Origin: a virus | IMG/VR virus record: IMGVR_UViG_3300042987_003044 | Span: 1-53,451 of that record | DNA length: 53,451 nucleotides | Reading direction: 5' to 3' (one strand) | Shown here: piece after piece, positions 7,798 through 15,951 of the stretch | Layout of the letters: each line of letters starts with the position of its first letter | How positions within the stretch are numbered: position 1 is the first letter of the stretch | Notes under the pieces: generated by a model | Told to the model about the DNA's origin: nothing | The model's database searches: none | The model's input: the letters and a program-made list of their open reading frames with translations, nothing else | Program-made: the position numbers and the translations under genes

Positions 7798-7805
7798 TAT
7801 TTATA
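7798..7805 (-). promoter_or_regulatory. late promoter TATAAATA before the 67-like/21 operon
   Basis: An exact match to the T4 late promoter on the minus strand, 27 bp upstream of the gp67-like start and overlapping the end of gp20. It should be read by polymerase carrying gp55 and would serve the 67-like gene, the 88-residue gene and gp21. Confidence 0.8.
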
Positions 7806-9474
7806 TTTCTGCCTTTTTAGAATCTTTTTTCAAATCTACATCACTTTGGGAAACATCTTGTTCCATATCTGGTTCCATCGGAACTTCTCCCATAAGACCT
7901 TGTTCATCAGGTGAATTTGGTAGAGGTTCCCCAGTTATCGGATCAACAGAACTAGGGTCAGGAATGATTCCATTTTTAATTTCATTTTCTATTTGCTCAT
8001 CTATTTCTATAATTTCTACATCAGTTTGACGAAGAATTTTTCTCCTAACATAATCTACAGAAAAATATTTACCAATATAAGGTTCAATAGTTGCAAGTAA
8101 ACCTAGGCGGTCGTTCATTAATTCGCTTTCTTTTAGTTCTGCAAATTGATTATCATATAAGAAATCATATTGAATATGATCTGCCATTTTTTCCCAATCT
8201 TCTGGAGTAACAATATTTTTGAGAACCAATTGAGTACGTAAAAAATCATTAAAAATATTTGCAAATCTTTTTCTCAATCTACCAACAAATTTAGAAAATT
8301 TTAACTCATCCCTTAAAATTTCAGAAGATCTTCCTAAATTAAATCCACCATCTGATGCAATTCTTGATTCTGGTACTCCTAATGCCCTATAAAGTTTCTT
8401 TTGGAAATATTCAATATCAGAAAGTTCTCCAAGATTTTGACCACCAGGAAGAGTAGTAATTTCAGTTCCTCTACCACCTTCTCTTCTTGGAAGCCAAAAA
8501 TCTTCAAGCATACTCATAAATTTACGATCATCACGAACCTCACCTGTAGCTGCATCATAAACAAGTTTATTACGATAACGACTCATTACTTCACGAAGAT
8601 ATTGCTCTGCCTTTACTTTAGGAAGATTTCCAACATCGATATAAAAAATTCTTCTTTCAGGTGCTCTTGATAATCTGTAAATAACAAGAGAGTCTTCAAT
8701 CATTCTGAGTTGATTGAGTGCTTTAATAGCTTTGTGCAAATATGAAAGAACCGTACCCTTATTTCTATCTACGAGTCCGGAAGTAACATAAGTTATTGAA
8801 TCCTTTGCAATTTTTATTGATTTTGGACCATATGCTGATGAAATATTAAATGATGGGTATTTTGGAAGGGGTGTATATAGATAATATTCTTCTATTTCCG
8901 GATTGAATTCTTTTTCAAGATCTTTTGATCTAACATTAATTAAAATGTCATCATCTTTCTTCTTTTTTTCTTTTCTGATATGTTTGATCTTCATCGGATC
9001 AATATATCTAATTTCCTTAATTCCCTCATTTGGATTTTTTACATCAACAACTTTTAGATAAAAAAGTCTGCCATCTACATACCAATTTCTAAAAATCTCA
9101 TGACATTTTTTATCAAAATCCATGATTTCTTTAATATATCTAAATTCATCCCTAATAATTTTTTTAAGTTTGTCACTTACTTTAAGATTTGATAATTCAA
9201 TTTCTACTGGAGAATCATACAAATCACTCACTATAGCTTCATTTACAACATCTTCTATGGCATTATCACATTCTGGATGTAATGCCATTTCCCTATATCT
9301 TTTTATTAAATCGTATTCTGTACGATATACCCCTTCAATATCTACATAAGATCCATAAAAACCACTGGCGATATAATTATCAACCCCGTCCTCATTGGTT
9401 TGAGGTACGGGGGAAATAATATTTTTAGAATCTTCTTTATCTTTTTCAATAGAAAAACCAAAAAGTTTTGTCAT
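7801..9474 (-). CDS. gp20: gp20 portal protein
   Basis: A 557-residue portal (T4 gp20 has 524). Well-conserved blocks include RYREMALHPECDNAIEDVVN, LFYLKVVDV, IRYIDPMKI, the stem-forming SYLHKAIKALNQLRMIEDSL, LSRAPERRIFYIDVGNLPK and ALGVPESRI. The portal forms the dodecameric vertex that nucleates head assembly and through which the terminase pumps DNA. The C-terminal 45 residues are acidic and variable. A CTAAATA element (9500-9506) lies just upstream within the gp19 stop codon. Confidence 0.97.
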   Translation of the reverse strand: MTKLFGFSIEKDKEDSKNIISPVPQTNEDGVDNYIASGFYGSYVDIEGVYRTEYDLIKRYREMALHPECDNAIEDVVNEAIVSDLYDSPVEIELSNLKVSDKLKKIIRDEFRYIKEIMDFDKKCHEIFRNWYVDGRLFYLKVVDVKNPNEGIKEIRYIDPMKIKHIRKEKKKKDDDILINVRSKDLEKEFNPEIEEYYLYTPLPKYPSFNISSAYGPKSIKIAKDSITYVTSGLVDRNKGTVLSYLHKAIKALNQLRMIEDSLVIYRLSRAPERRIFYIDVGNLPKVKAEQYLREVMSRYRNKLVYDAATGEVRDDRKFMSMLEDFWLPRREGGRGTEITTLPGGQNLGELSDIEYFQKKLYRALGVPESRIASDGGFNLGRSSEILRDELKFSKFVGRLRKRFANIFNDFLRTQLVLKNIVTPEDWEKMADHIQYDFLYDNQFAELKESELMNDRLGLLATIEPYIGKYFSVDYVRRKILRQTDVEIIEIDEQIENEIKNGIIPDPSSVDPITGEPLPNSPDEQGLMGEVPMEPDMEQDVSQSDVDLKKDSKKAEI

Positions 9475-9499
9475 CTTATAAAATTAATTTGTCTTAAAT

Positions 9500-9506
9500 T
9501 ATTTAG
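9500..9506 (-). promoter_or_regulatory. CTAAATA late-promoter-like element of gp20
   Basis: CTAAATA on the minus strand, overlapping the gp19 stop codon and 26 bp before the gp20 ATG. It has the same variant form as the elements before gp3 and the 52-residue gene. Confidence 0.4.
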
Positions 9507-10084
9507 GTTGTTCTTGTGGCTGCCTTAATATCAAGGCTAGCGGCTGCAGCAGCGCCAGATCCCTTAAGTGCTTCCCACCATTGAACCTGGAATTCTACAG
9601 TAAATTCCTCAATTGTATCAGTTGTATCATATGAAAGATCAATTTGCGATACATTTGTTGGGAAAACATCATGCATATGATATGTTCTTAAAACACTTCC
9701 ATCACGATCTAATTGATCAACATAAGCATCTTTCATATATGATGCTGGTGTAATTAATCCAGTTGCATCACTAACATTATTAATATCATTAATCCACTTT
9801 TCAAAAGCTGATCTCAGAATGAAGTTAGTATCATTTAATACTGTAACGGTCCATGTATCAAATGTTCTGTCTCCAGCAACTTTTAAAATTCTACCTCTAA
9901 ATGGAACATCAACAGGTCCAAGATTGGATGCTGGTAAAGCGGCAGATTTAACCATAAATCTGTCGAGATCACTTTTATCACCAGTAAGAGATTCTGGGAA
10001 AATAATTCTTACTTCAAAAAGATTAGGTCTAGCGCCACCACCGGTTAATCTGTTTTTAAATTCGGTAATCGTTCTTAACGGCAT
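9503..10084 (-). CDS. gp19: gp19 tail tube protein
   Basis: A 193-residue tail tube subunit (T4 gp19 has 163). Conserved family features are the start MPLRTITEFKNRLTGGGARP, then LFEVRIIFP, KSAALPASNLGPVDVPFRGR, the strand FDTWTVTVLNDTNF and the C-terminal LSYDTTDTIEEFTVEFQVQW. A strong Shine-Dalgarno (AAGAGG) precedes the ATG, as expected for a very abundant virion protein. It lies between sheath and portal as in T4. Confidence 0.96.
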   Translation of the reverse strand: MPLRTITEFKNRLTGGGARPNLFEVRIIFPESLTGDKSDLDRFMVKSAALPASNLGPVDVPFRGRILKVAGDRTFDTWTVTVLNDTNFILRSAFEKWINDINNVSDATGLITPASYMKDAYVDQLDRDGSVLRTYHMHDVFPTNVSQIDLSYDTTDTIEEFTVEFQVQWWEALKGSGAAAAASLDIKAATRTT

Positions 10085-10125
10085 TTTTATACCTCTTAAT
10101 TGAATTTTAATTATATTAAACTATA

Positions 10126-12294
10126 TTAAACGGTTCCTATAATTTCATCAAAATTGACTCCAGTTCGTGTTGCCACGAAAGTCAGACCGATATAGTTGAT
10201 TGACCTGGTTGGTTTAACATAAATATCGGCAATAAATTCATTATTGTCAATTACTGAAGCAGTATTATTGGATTCATCGCAAATAACTCTAAAATCATTA
10301 ATACCACGCTTTGCTTGAATATCACGAAGGAAAGGTTCAACTACATTTACAAAATTTGTTCTAGTTATTTCATCATTAAATTCAAATAGTTGATCTTTAG
10401 CTGCCTCTGAGATGACTCTTTGGATGTAAATAAATAGTCTTCTAACATTGATTCTATCAAAAGCTGATGGCTTGGATAGTGCTGTTTTATCACCAAATAG
10501 TACAATACCAGAACCTGGTGAAAATACTACTGGATTAATTCTACTTGAATATAGTTTATCTCTTTGTAATTTTGATGGGTTATACGCTAATTTAATTGCG
10601 TTAGATATAGTTCCTCTTGAAGTTCCTGCTGGTGAGAACCATGGGAAATTATTAATGTCATTTCTTGCACACAATCCTGCAATATCTCCATTTAATGGAA
10701 TATATCTAAAAACATCACCATACTTATCATAGACATATTTGTAGCTACTATCAAAAACTGCATATGAAGATGAAGTTATTCCATTAAAGTATGCAATCAG
10801 TAAATTGGTAATTGTATCTGCAGAATTTATAGTTATAGTGCCAGGAACAGAATCATTTAAGAATATGTTTCTATAAGGACTAATAAATGCTATGCAATCT
10901 TTTCTACTATCAGCTACCTGAATTAATTTTTGTGCCAGTGATTGTGCATTTTCTTTGGTATAGTTTGCAGATCCCATTAATAAGAAATCAATTTTGAGAT
11001 CTTCACCATTTGCTAATAAGTCATAACCTTCTGCTAAATTTAGCACCGATGTATTAAGTGCTCCAGAAGTTGTAAGACCCGATGATCCATTATAATTTTT
11101 GCCACCAGATAAAGTTGCACTTATTGAGCCACAAGCACCAAAATTATTACCTGCTGTCTTTTTATCCCAACTTACTCCTGTGGAAAGAGTGAATTCAGAA
11201 CTATATGTAATAGTTGTGATTCCTAAAGCAGCTCCAGATCCACCAAAGATGTAATCTGATCCTAACTCTAAATATCTTCTCCAATAAGAAGGACTACCCA
11301 AAGAATATTCGGCGTCTGATCCTTTGGAAAGATTTAGATGCTTTTCAATAATATTTCCAGCACTACCAGTAATTGATCCAGTATTATCTAAGACTAAAAT
11401 ATGCAACTCATCAAATCTACTTAATCTACTTGTTGCATAATTTGATGTAGATGGGCGATCTGCAACAGTATTCCAATAAATTTTAGATCCATCACTAACT
11501 TCCACATACTGTTGATCAAACCAGTCAGATTGTGCTGTGTATGAAGTCGTTCCTGCAGCAGTGGTATTTCCAACTGTATGAATTGCTACACTTCCAGTAC
11601 CAGCAAAACTATATACACCACCAGGACCATAATCTACATCAGTTACAGTCCCACCAGCAGAAACATGAGAAAGAACCTTTACCGAAATTGTTGAGTTTCC
11701 AATCTCTGTAATAATTCCTTTCAGATATCCATCAAGAGATGTTGTGGTTCCAATTCCGGCAAGTGTTGATGAAATTGCCTGAGTTACTCCCATTCCAACT
11801 GATAATGTACCACCAATTCCACCTGTTGTAGTTACTCCGGTGAGAATTTGATCTGCTTTTCCATCAATAACTGCAAATTTAATGTCATTCGCCCAAGATC
11901 CTGGGTTTCTTGCAACAACACCAATATTTGAAATAATATTCTCACTGTATCCTAATTGCACATAATTTTCGTCGCTTTCAATTTTTATATCACCTGATGG
12001 GTATGATGCATTTTTTAAATCACTATCATTTGCTCTTACTACCTGAAGATTTCCACCATAAGATAAGTATGAAGAAGCAACATACCAATTTTCATAATGA
12101 TTATCTATGGAATATGGTTGACCAAATGTTTTTAATAAATCTTGTTCGGTTTCTATTGTTGTTGGGACATTTACAGGTCCTCTTTCAAATGGTGCAACTA
12201 TTCCTGCAGTCAAATTTGCAGATGGATTTATTCTACCAACAGTTAAATCAACTTCTCTAACTACAATTCCAGGAGATGCTATATTTAGCGGCAT
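10126..12294 (-). CDS. gp18: gp18 tail sheath protein
   Basis: A 722-residue contractile tail sheath (T4 gp18 has 659). The N-terminal arm MPLNIASPGIVVREVDLT and the C-terminal core typify contractile sheaths. In that core, FVNVVEPFLRDIQAKRG and IADIYVKPTRSINYIGLTFV carry the interlocking strands. The middle 150-450 region is the surface domain and is the most divergent. A Shine-Dalgarno (AGGGG) and a GATAAATA late promoter precede it. Confidence 0.97.
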   Translation of the reverse strand: MPLNIASPGIVVREVDLTVGRINPSANLTAGIVAPFERGPVNVPTTIETEQDLLKTFGQPYSIDNHYENWYVASSYLSYGGNLQVVRANDSDLKNASYPSGDIKIESDENYVQLGYSENIISNIGVVARNPGSWANDIKFAVIDGKADQILTGVTTTGGIGGTLSVGMGVTQAISSTLAGIGTTTSLDGYLKGIITEIGNSTISVKVLSHVSAGGTVTDVDYGPGGVYSFAGTGSVAIHTVGNTTAAGTTSYTAQSDWFDQQYVEVSDGSKIYWNTVADRPSTSNYATSRLSRFDELHILVLDNTGSITGSAGNIIEKHLNLSKGSDAEYSLGSPSYWRRYLELGSDYIFGGSGAALGITTITYSSEFTLSTGVSWDKKTAGNNFGACGSISATLSGGKNYNGSSGLTTSGALNTSVLNLAEGYDLLANGEDLKIDFLLMGSANYTKENAQSLAQKLIQVADSRKDCIAFISPYRNIFLNDSVPGTITINSADTITNLLIAYFNGITSSSYAVFDSSYKYVYDKYGDVFRYIPLNGDIAGLCARNDINNFPWFSPAGTSRGTISNAIKLAYNPSKLQRDKLYSSRINPVVFSPGSGIVLFGDKTALSKPSAFDRINVRRLFIYIQRVISEAAKDQLFEFNDEITRTNFVNVVEPFLRDIQAKRGINDFRVICDESNNTASVIDNNEFIADIYVKPTRSINYIGLTFVATRTGVNFDEIIGTV

Positions 12295-12331
12295 CTTTTT
12301 ATCCCCTCTAAATCCAGAATTATTCTAAAAG

Positions 12332-12339
12332 TATTTATC
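12332..12339 (-). promoter_or_regulatory. late promoter GATAAATA of gp18
   Basis: GATAAATA on the minus strand, 38 bp before the gp18 start. It matches T4 late TATAAATA at seven of eight positions and would serve gp18 and gp19. Confidence 0.65.
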
Positions 12340-12380
12340 AAAAAGAGTATTTACAAAGGGAAAACGGTGCATGAACAAAA

Positions 12381-12611
12381 TCACCAATCAGGATATTCCC
12401 ACAAAACAAAATTTATTTTTTTATTTCTATTTCCAATGATTCTTTTTATCGTACATTCTTTACATTCATAAGAATATGATGATGGAAATCCTTTTTTATT
12501 TTTTCTTATCAAATAAAAGTCATATATTAAATCTTTTGTTTTTTTACAAGTTCTACATTTTCTTTGCTTAAAAAGCAAATGCTCCAATTCTATTTGATCA
12601 TCTATATCCAT
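12381..12611 (-). CDS. small CxxC/CxxC zinc-finger-like protein
   Basis: A 76-residue protein. The start at 12611 is chosen because its ATG overlaps the gp17 stop codon (TAATG); a start 15 bp further up is possible. Two cysteine pairs (CRTCKKTKDL and ECKECTIKRI), about 28 residues apart, form a four-cysteine zinc site. The pattern between them, with an FYLIRKNKKG segment, is like the zinc domain found in front of many phage HNH endonucleases. No HNH motif follows, so it is either an independent small DNA-binding protein or a remnant. Its coupling to the large terminase gene suggests a packaging-linked role (inference). Confidence 0.6.
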   Translation of the reverse strand: MDIDDQIELEHLLFKQRKCRTCKKTKDLIYDFYLIRKNKKGFPSSYSYECKECTIKRIIGNRNKKINFVLWEYPDW

Positions 12612-14284
12612 TACATATATTCCCACATATATGAACGATCACCATATTCATCCAAATACCATCTATCACCATCCTCATCAATAAAACTGCCGGTATCAGT
12701 TAATCCATCTGATACAAATCCAAAAGGTGCCATATCCTGATCTATTTGATTTTTTTGTTCTTCATATATTCTTTTCCTCACATCATTGTCAGTCATCTCC
12801 TTAAAATAATCTTGTGCAACTAACCAGGAAAAAATTACAAGACACATTGCAAGGTCATCATTACATCCTTCTTCAGCTTCAAATGAATTATGTCTTTGTG
12901 CAAAAGTTGTCAATTCTGAGATAATATCATAATCTATTGTCAGTAATTTATCATCCTCAAGTAAAGTTTTTAAATTAGAACAACCTAGCTTCTTGACTGC
13001 AGAAGTCATTCTGACTCCAAGTTGAGATTTTTTTCCACTAAATCCAGATCCTACAATTTGACCTGCCCTTCCTCGCATAGAGCACATTAAAACATTATCA
13101 TATTCAAGATCAAAATGTATAATATTTGCTACTTGATCTCCAATATCATTAACTTCAATCAAGACCCAAGAATTATTATATCCTCTTGCAACTTCATTAA
13201 TAATGCTTGGAAATAGCATAGGTTTTATTTCATTATTTCTATATTTTGCGACAGTTTTATATGGAAAATTAGTTATATCAAAAACAACAAATGCAGAATA
13301 ATCGTTTCCTATGCCACGCGCAACATCTACTGTTATTAGATAATTATGCTCTTCTATTGGGTGTTCGTAAATATCCAATCCAGCATTTCTTTTAATCGGA
13401 TCTTCATAAACAAGATTTCTAAGTTTTGAAGGATTGATAAGAGTATTTACAGATCCTAAAAATTCACATTCAAATTCAACTTTGAATTGTTGTTCAGAAG
13501 TATTTGCTATTGTTTGAGATTTCCATTTTTCATCTCTACCTGGAACTTCGGACCAATGAACATCTGTTGGAACGTATTCATTTTTACTTTTTTCAGCATC
13601 GTGCCACATGCGGTAAAAATGATTCATACCTCTTGGGGTAGATACGATAATTACCTTTGTACTTTGTCCAGAAGAAATTGTAGGATAAACAGATGCGAAG
13701 AAATCATCCGCAATATGATTTGGAATAAACGCAAATTCATCCAGGAAGATAATATTATAAGAACCTCCACGAACCGCTGAGGCGGATGTAGATGCCGCCA
13801 TTACCTTTGATCCATTCTCTAGTTCTAAACTACCTCTGTTCCACTGTAGAACGCCTTGCTGCATCCACTTAGGAAGATTCTCATATGCAAGTTGCAGTCT
13901 TTGAAGAAGATCTCTTGCTGTTGATGCCTTGTTGGCAAGGATTGCAATATTTACATTATCATTAAAAAGAGCATAATGCAATAGATATGAAACTACTGTG
14001 GTAGATTTACCCGTTTGTCTGGGCATTTTACAGATATTAAATCTGTTTTTGTGGAATCTCGTAATTAATTTTTCCTGAAATGGGTATAATTCAAAAGGAA
14101 CTAGTCCATAATCAAGAGAAACAATTTTTATATAATTCTTGGCAAAATAAACAGGGTCATCCTTACATCTAAGGAATTCTATAACTTGTTCCTGGGACCA
14201 CTGAATTGTGGTATTTGCTCTCTTTAAATTTGGATTAGATAGATAAGCATCAGATTGCTTAAGTTGAATATCTTCAATTAGCAT
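12611..14284 (-). CDS. gp17: gp17 terminase large subunit
   Basis: A 557-residue packaging ATPase/nuclease. Motifs seen are Walker A MPRQTGKSTT (about residues 87-96), Walker B IIFLDE (about 178-183), the coupling motif VSTPRGMNHFY (about 215-224) and the RNase H-type nuclease acid LITVDVARGIGNDYS (D320). A further acidic cluster is present in EEGCNDDLAM. It docks on the gp20 portal and translocates and cuts DNA. It is followed by a coupled zinc protein and preceded, 4 bp away, by a fibre-like gene. No intron or homing insertion is visible. Confidence 0.97.
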   Translation of the reverse strand: MLIEDIQLKQSDAYLSNPNLKRANTTIQWSQEQVIEFLRCKDDPVYFAKNYIKIVSLDYGLVPFELYPFQEKLITRFHKNRFNICKMPRQTGKSTTVVSYLLHYALFNDNVNIAILANKASTARDLLQRLQLAYENLPKWMQQGVLQWNRGSLELENGSKVMAASTSASAVRGGSYNIIFLDEFAFIPNHIADDFFASVYPTISSGQSTKVIIVSTPRGMNHFYRMWHDAEKSKNEYVPTDVHWSEVPGRDEKWKSQTIANTSEQQFKVEFECEFLGSVNTLINPSKLRNLVYEDPIKRNAGLDIYEHPIEEHNYLITVDVARGIGNDYSAFVVFDITNFPYKTVAKYRNNEIKPMLFPSIINEVARGYNNSWVLIEVNDIGDQVANIIHFDLEYDNVLMCSMRGRAGQIVGSGFSGKKSQLGVRMTSAVKKLGCSNLKTLLEDDKLLTIDYDIISELTTFAQRHNSFEAEEGCNDDLAMCLVIFSWLVAQDYFKEMTDNDVRKRIYEEQKNQIDQDMAPFGFVSDGLTDTGSFIDEDGDRWYLDEYGDRSYMWEYM

Positions 14285-14287
14285 AAT

Positions 14288-15625
14288 TTAGTAAATCTCT
14301 CTCCATCTTATAGAAACTCCAACATTAGTACTGGTGTCGCTTATATTACTTACACGAACTGAAAAGATTTCCGAATCTGTGGAGTCATAATTTTGAGACA
14401 AGTAATTTTTCTTTGAAGTTGGCCCCGATTGAGCATCGGTAGTTGTTGCTGATGGTTTTTGTGAGTTTTGACTTTCTCCCGCAGCATATCCACCCATAAA
14501 ATCTTCAAAATACGTTACACTAATTCCAGTTGCACTTTGATTATATTCTACAACTGATTCATCATTTTCAGAAACCCAGGTTCCTGTGGGGTTAATGCCA
14601 ACAGAGCTTCTCAATTTTACGACTTCATATTTTACATTTCCGCCATTACTAAACACCGTAACATCTTCAAGTTTTACTGTTGCTCTATTTGGATATCCCT
14701 TAAATGAATTCTTCAATCTAATTGCAATAATTGGAACTGTAGTGCCGATACCAACAGTTCTAAGATTTGTCGTATGTGAAAATTCTCTACCAGACTCAGT
14801 ATATCCACCTTCACTCATTACAGTAGAGCAGATTTGAATAAAAGAACCACCGGCACCTACTTGTGTACCGGTATTTTTAACCTCACATCTTACTGGAAGA
14901 TTTGGGTTAGACATGTACACTGTTGGAAGATGGTTTGAATTGTAAAATTCATGAGCAATAATATTATAACCATCTATACTAAACCCACAACGAACTCTAC
15001 CAACTCCTAACCACTCAAAATCCGTCATGAATAATTGGGTTTTGGTAATATCTAAACTGAAACCAGAAGGTCCATTTCCGTCCAGAGTATCTTTATTCCA
15101 TTCAGATTGAGTAACTCTTCTATCTGAAGCAATCCCAGTCACATAAGATCTAATTACAAAACTCAAAGTTCCATCTGGTGCTTGCTCAAAGAAAATTCCA
15201 TCTCTATCATCAAAATATCCAGTTCTTTTATAGACATTCTGTTGTGCTGCGCCAAAGTTAAATGTTGAATAAATTACCTGGGATTTGCCAGGCATGTAAT
15301 GATGATATCTCTTTGTTTGGTGAATACAGTATCCGTCAGTACTAATTCCTGAACTTAAAATTGCTGCTGCCTGATTTACATCAAAAGTGACCGTTGCTCC
15401 AGTTCCCACCTTCACATCTGTAAAATCAGGATCAATAGAATAAAGATGTTTATAGTCCCCAAGTGTATAAGGACTTGATGATCTTAGTCTCCCAAAAGCA
15501 TCACCAGAAAATCCTTGTCCGAGATCTTCATAAATTTCTCCATGCTTATTAGCCCTCATATAAACTTCAAAGAGGGATCTTTCTTGATTTAAATAATCCT
15601 GTTGATTTTTATTCCACTGAGCCAT
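14288..15625 (-). CDS. virion structural protein, fibre-like, conserved in cyanophages
   Basis: A 445-residue protein starting MAQWNKNQQDYLNQERSLFE. The block FGRLRSSSPYTLGDYKHLYS and later YHHYMPGKSQVIYSTFNFG resemble a family seen in many T4-like marine phages, usually called structural protein. The rest is beta-rich with many T, S and G residues, compatible with a jelly-roll or fibre domain. It lies between the CTS-like gene and gp17 in the head/tail cluster. It has a clear Shine-Dalgarno (AGAGG). Its exact place in the virion is unknown. Confidence 0.6.
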   Translation of the reverse strand: MAQWNKNQQDYLNQERSLFEVYMRANKHGEIYEDLGQGFSGDAFGRLRSSSPYTLGDYKHLYSIDPDFTDVKVGTGATVTFDVNQAAAILSSGISTDGYCIHQTKRYHHYMPGKSQVIYSTFNFGAAQQNVYKRTGYFDDRDGIFFEQAPDGTLSFVIRSYVTGIASDRRVTQSEWNKDTLDGNGPSGFSLDITKTQLFMTDFEWLGVGRVRCGFSIDGYNIIAHEFYNSNHLPTVYMSNPNLPVRCEVKNTGTQVGAGGSFIQICSTVMSEGGYTESGREFSHTTNLRTVGIGTTVPIIAIRLKNSFKGYPNRATVKLEDVTVFSNGGNVKYEVVKLRSSVGINPTGTWVSENDESVVEYNQSATGISVTYFEDFMGGYAAGESQNSQKPSATTTDAQSGPTSKKNYLSQNYDSTDSEIFSVRVSNISDTSTNVGVSIRWREIY

Positions 15626-15639
15626 AGTTTAATCCTCTA

Positions 15640-15951
15640 TTATTCAGACCATGAGAGTCTTTCTGGTTGATATCTTTGTGCGGTTTTAACTTTGACCGAA
15701 CTAGTTGAATTTGGATAAATGTTATGGACAATTGCACCAGGATATTCATCTTGTAATTGTTCAGCAAGTTGATTTTTTGAAATCATTTTACCCTCAACTT
15801 CCATACGATATATCTTTCCTTGCCACATTACGTCTGCAGTAAAAGATTCCTTAGCAACCTCTGGTTCAGTTGAAGCATTCATATAAAGATTTCCATTGAA
15901 ATCTCCAGCAATATTAATACTTTCTGATAAAAATTGTTGAAAACTTTTCAT
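15640..15951 (-). CDS. small protein with T4-like capsid-targeting N-terminus
   Basis: A 103-residue protein. The start at 15951 is chosen because its ATG overlaps the previous stop codon (TAATG); a start 9 bp further up exists. The first ten residues, MKSFQQFLSE, closely match the capsid-targeting sequence of T4 internal protein III (MKTYQEFIAE): five identities and four conservative changes. In T4 this peptide directs a protein into the prohead and is then clipped by gp21. The remaining part (VMWQGKIYRMEVEGKMISKN) looks like a small alpha/beta domain. It may therefore be an internal head protein delivered with the DNA (inference). Confidence 0.55.
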   Translation of the reverse strand: MKSFQQFLSESINIAGDFNGNLYMNASTEPEVAKESFTADVMWQGKIYRMEVEGKMISKNQLAEQLQDEYPGAIVHNIYPNSTSSVKVKTAQRYQPERLSWSE

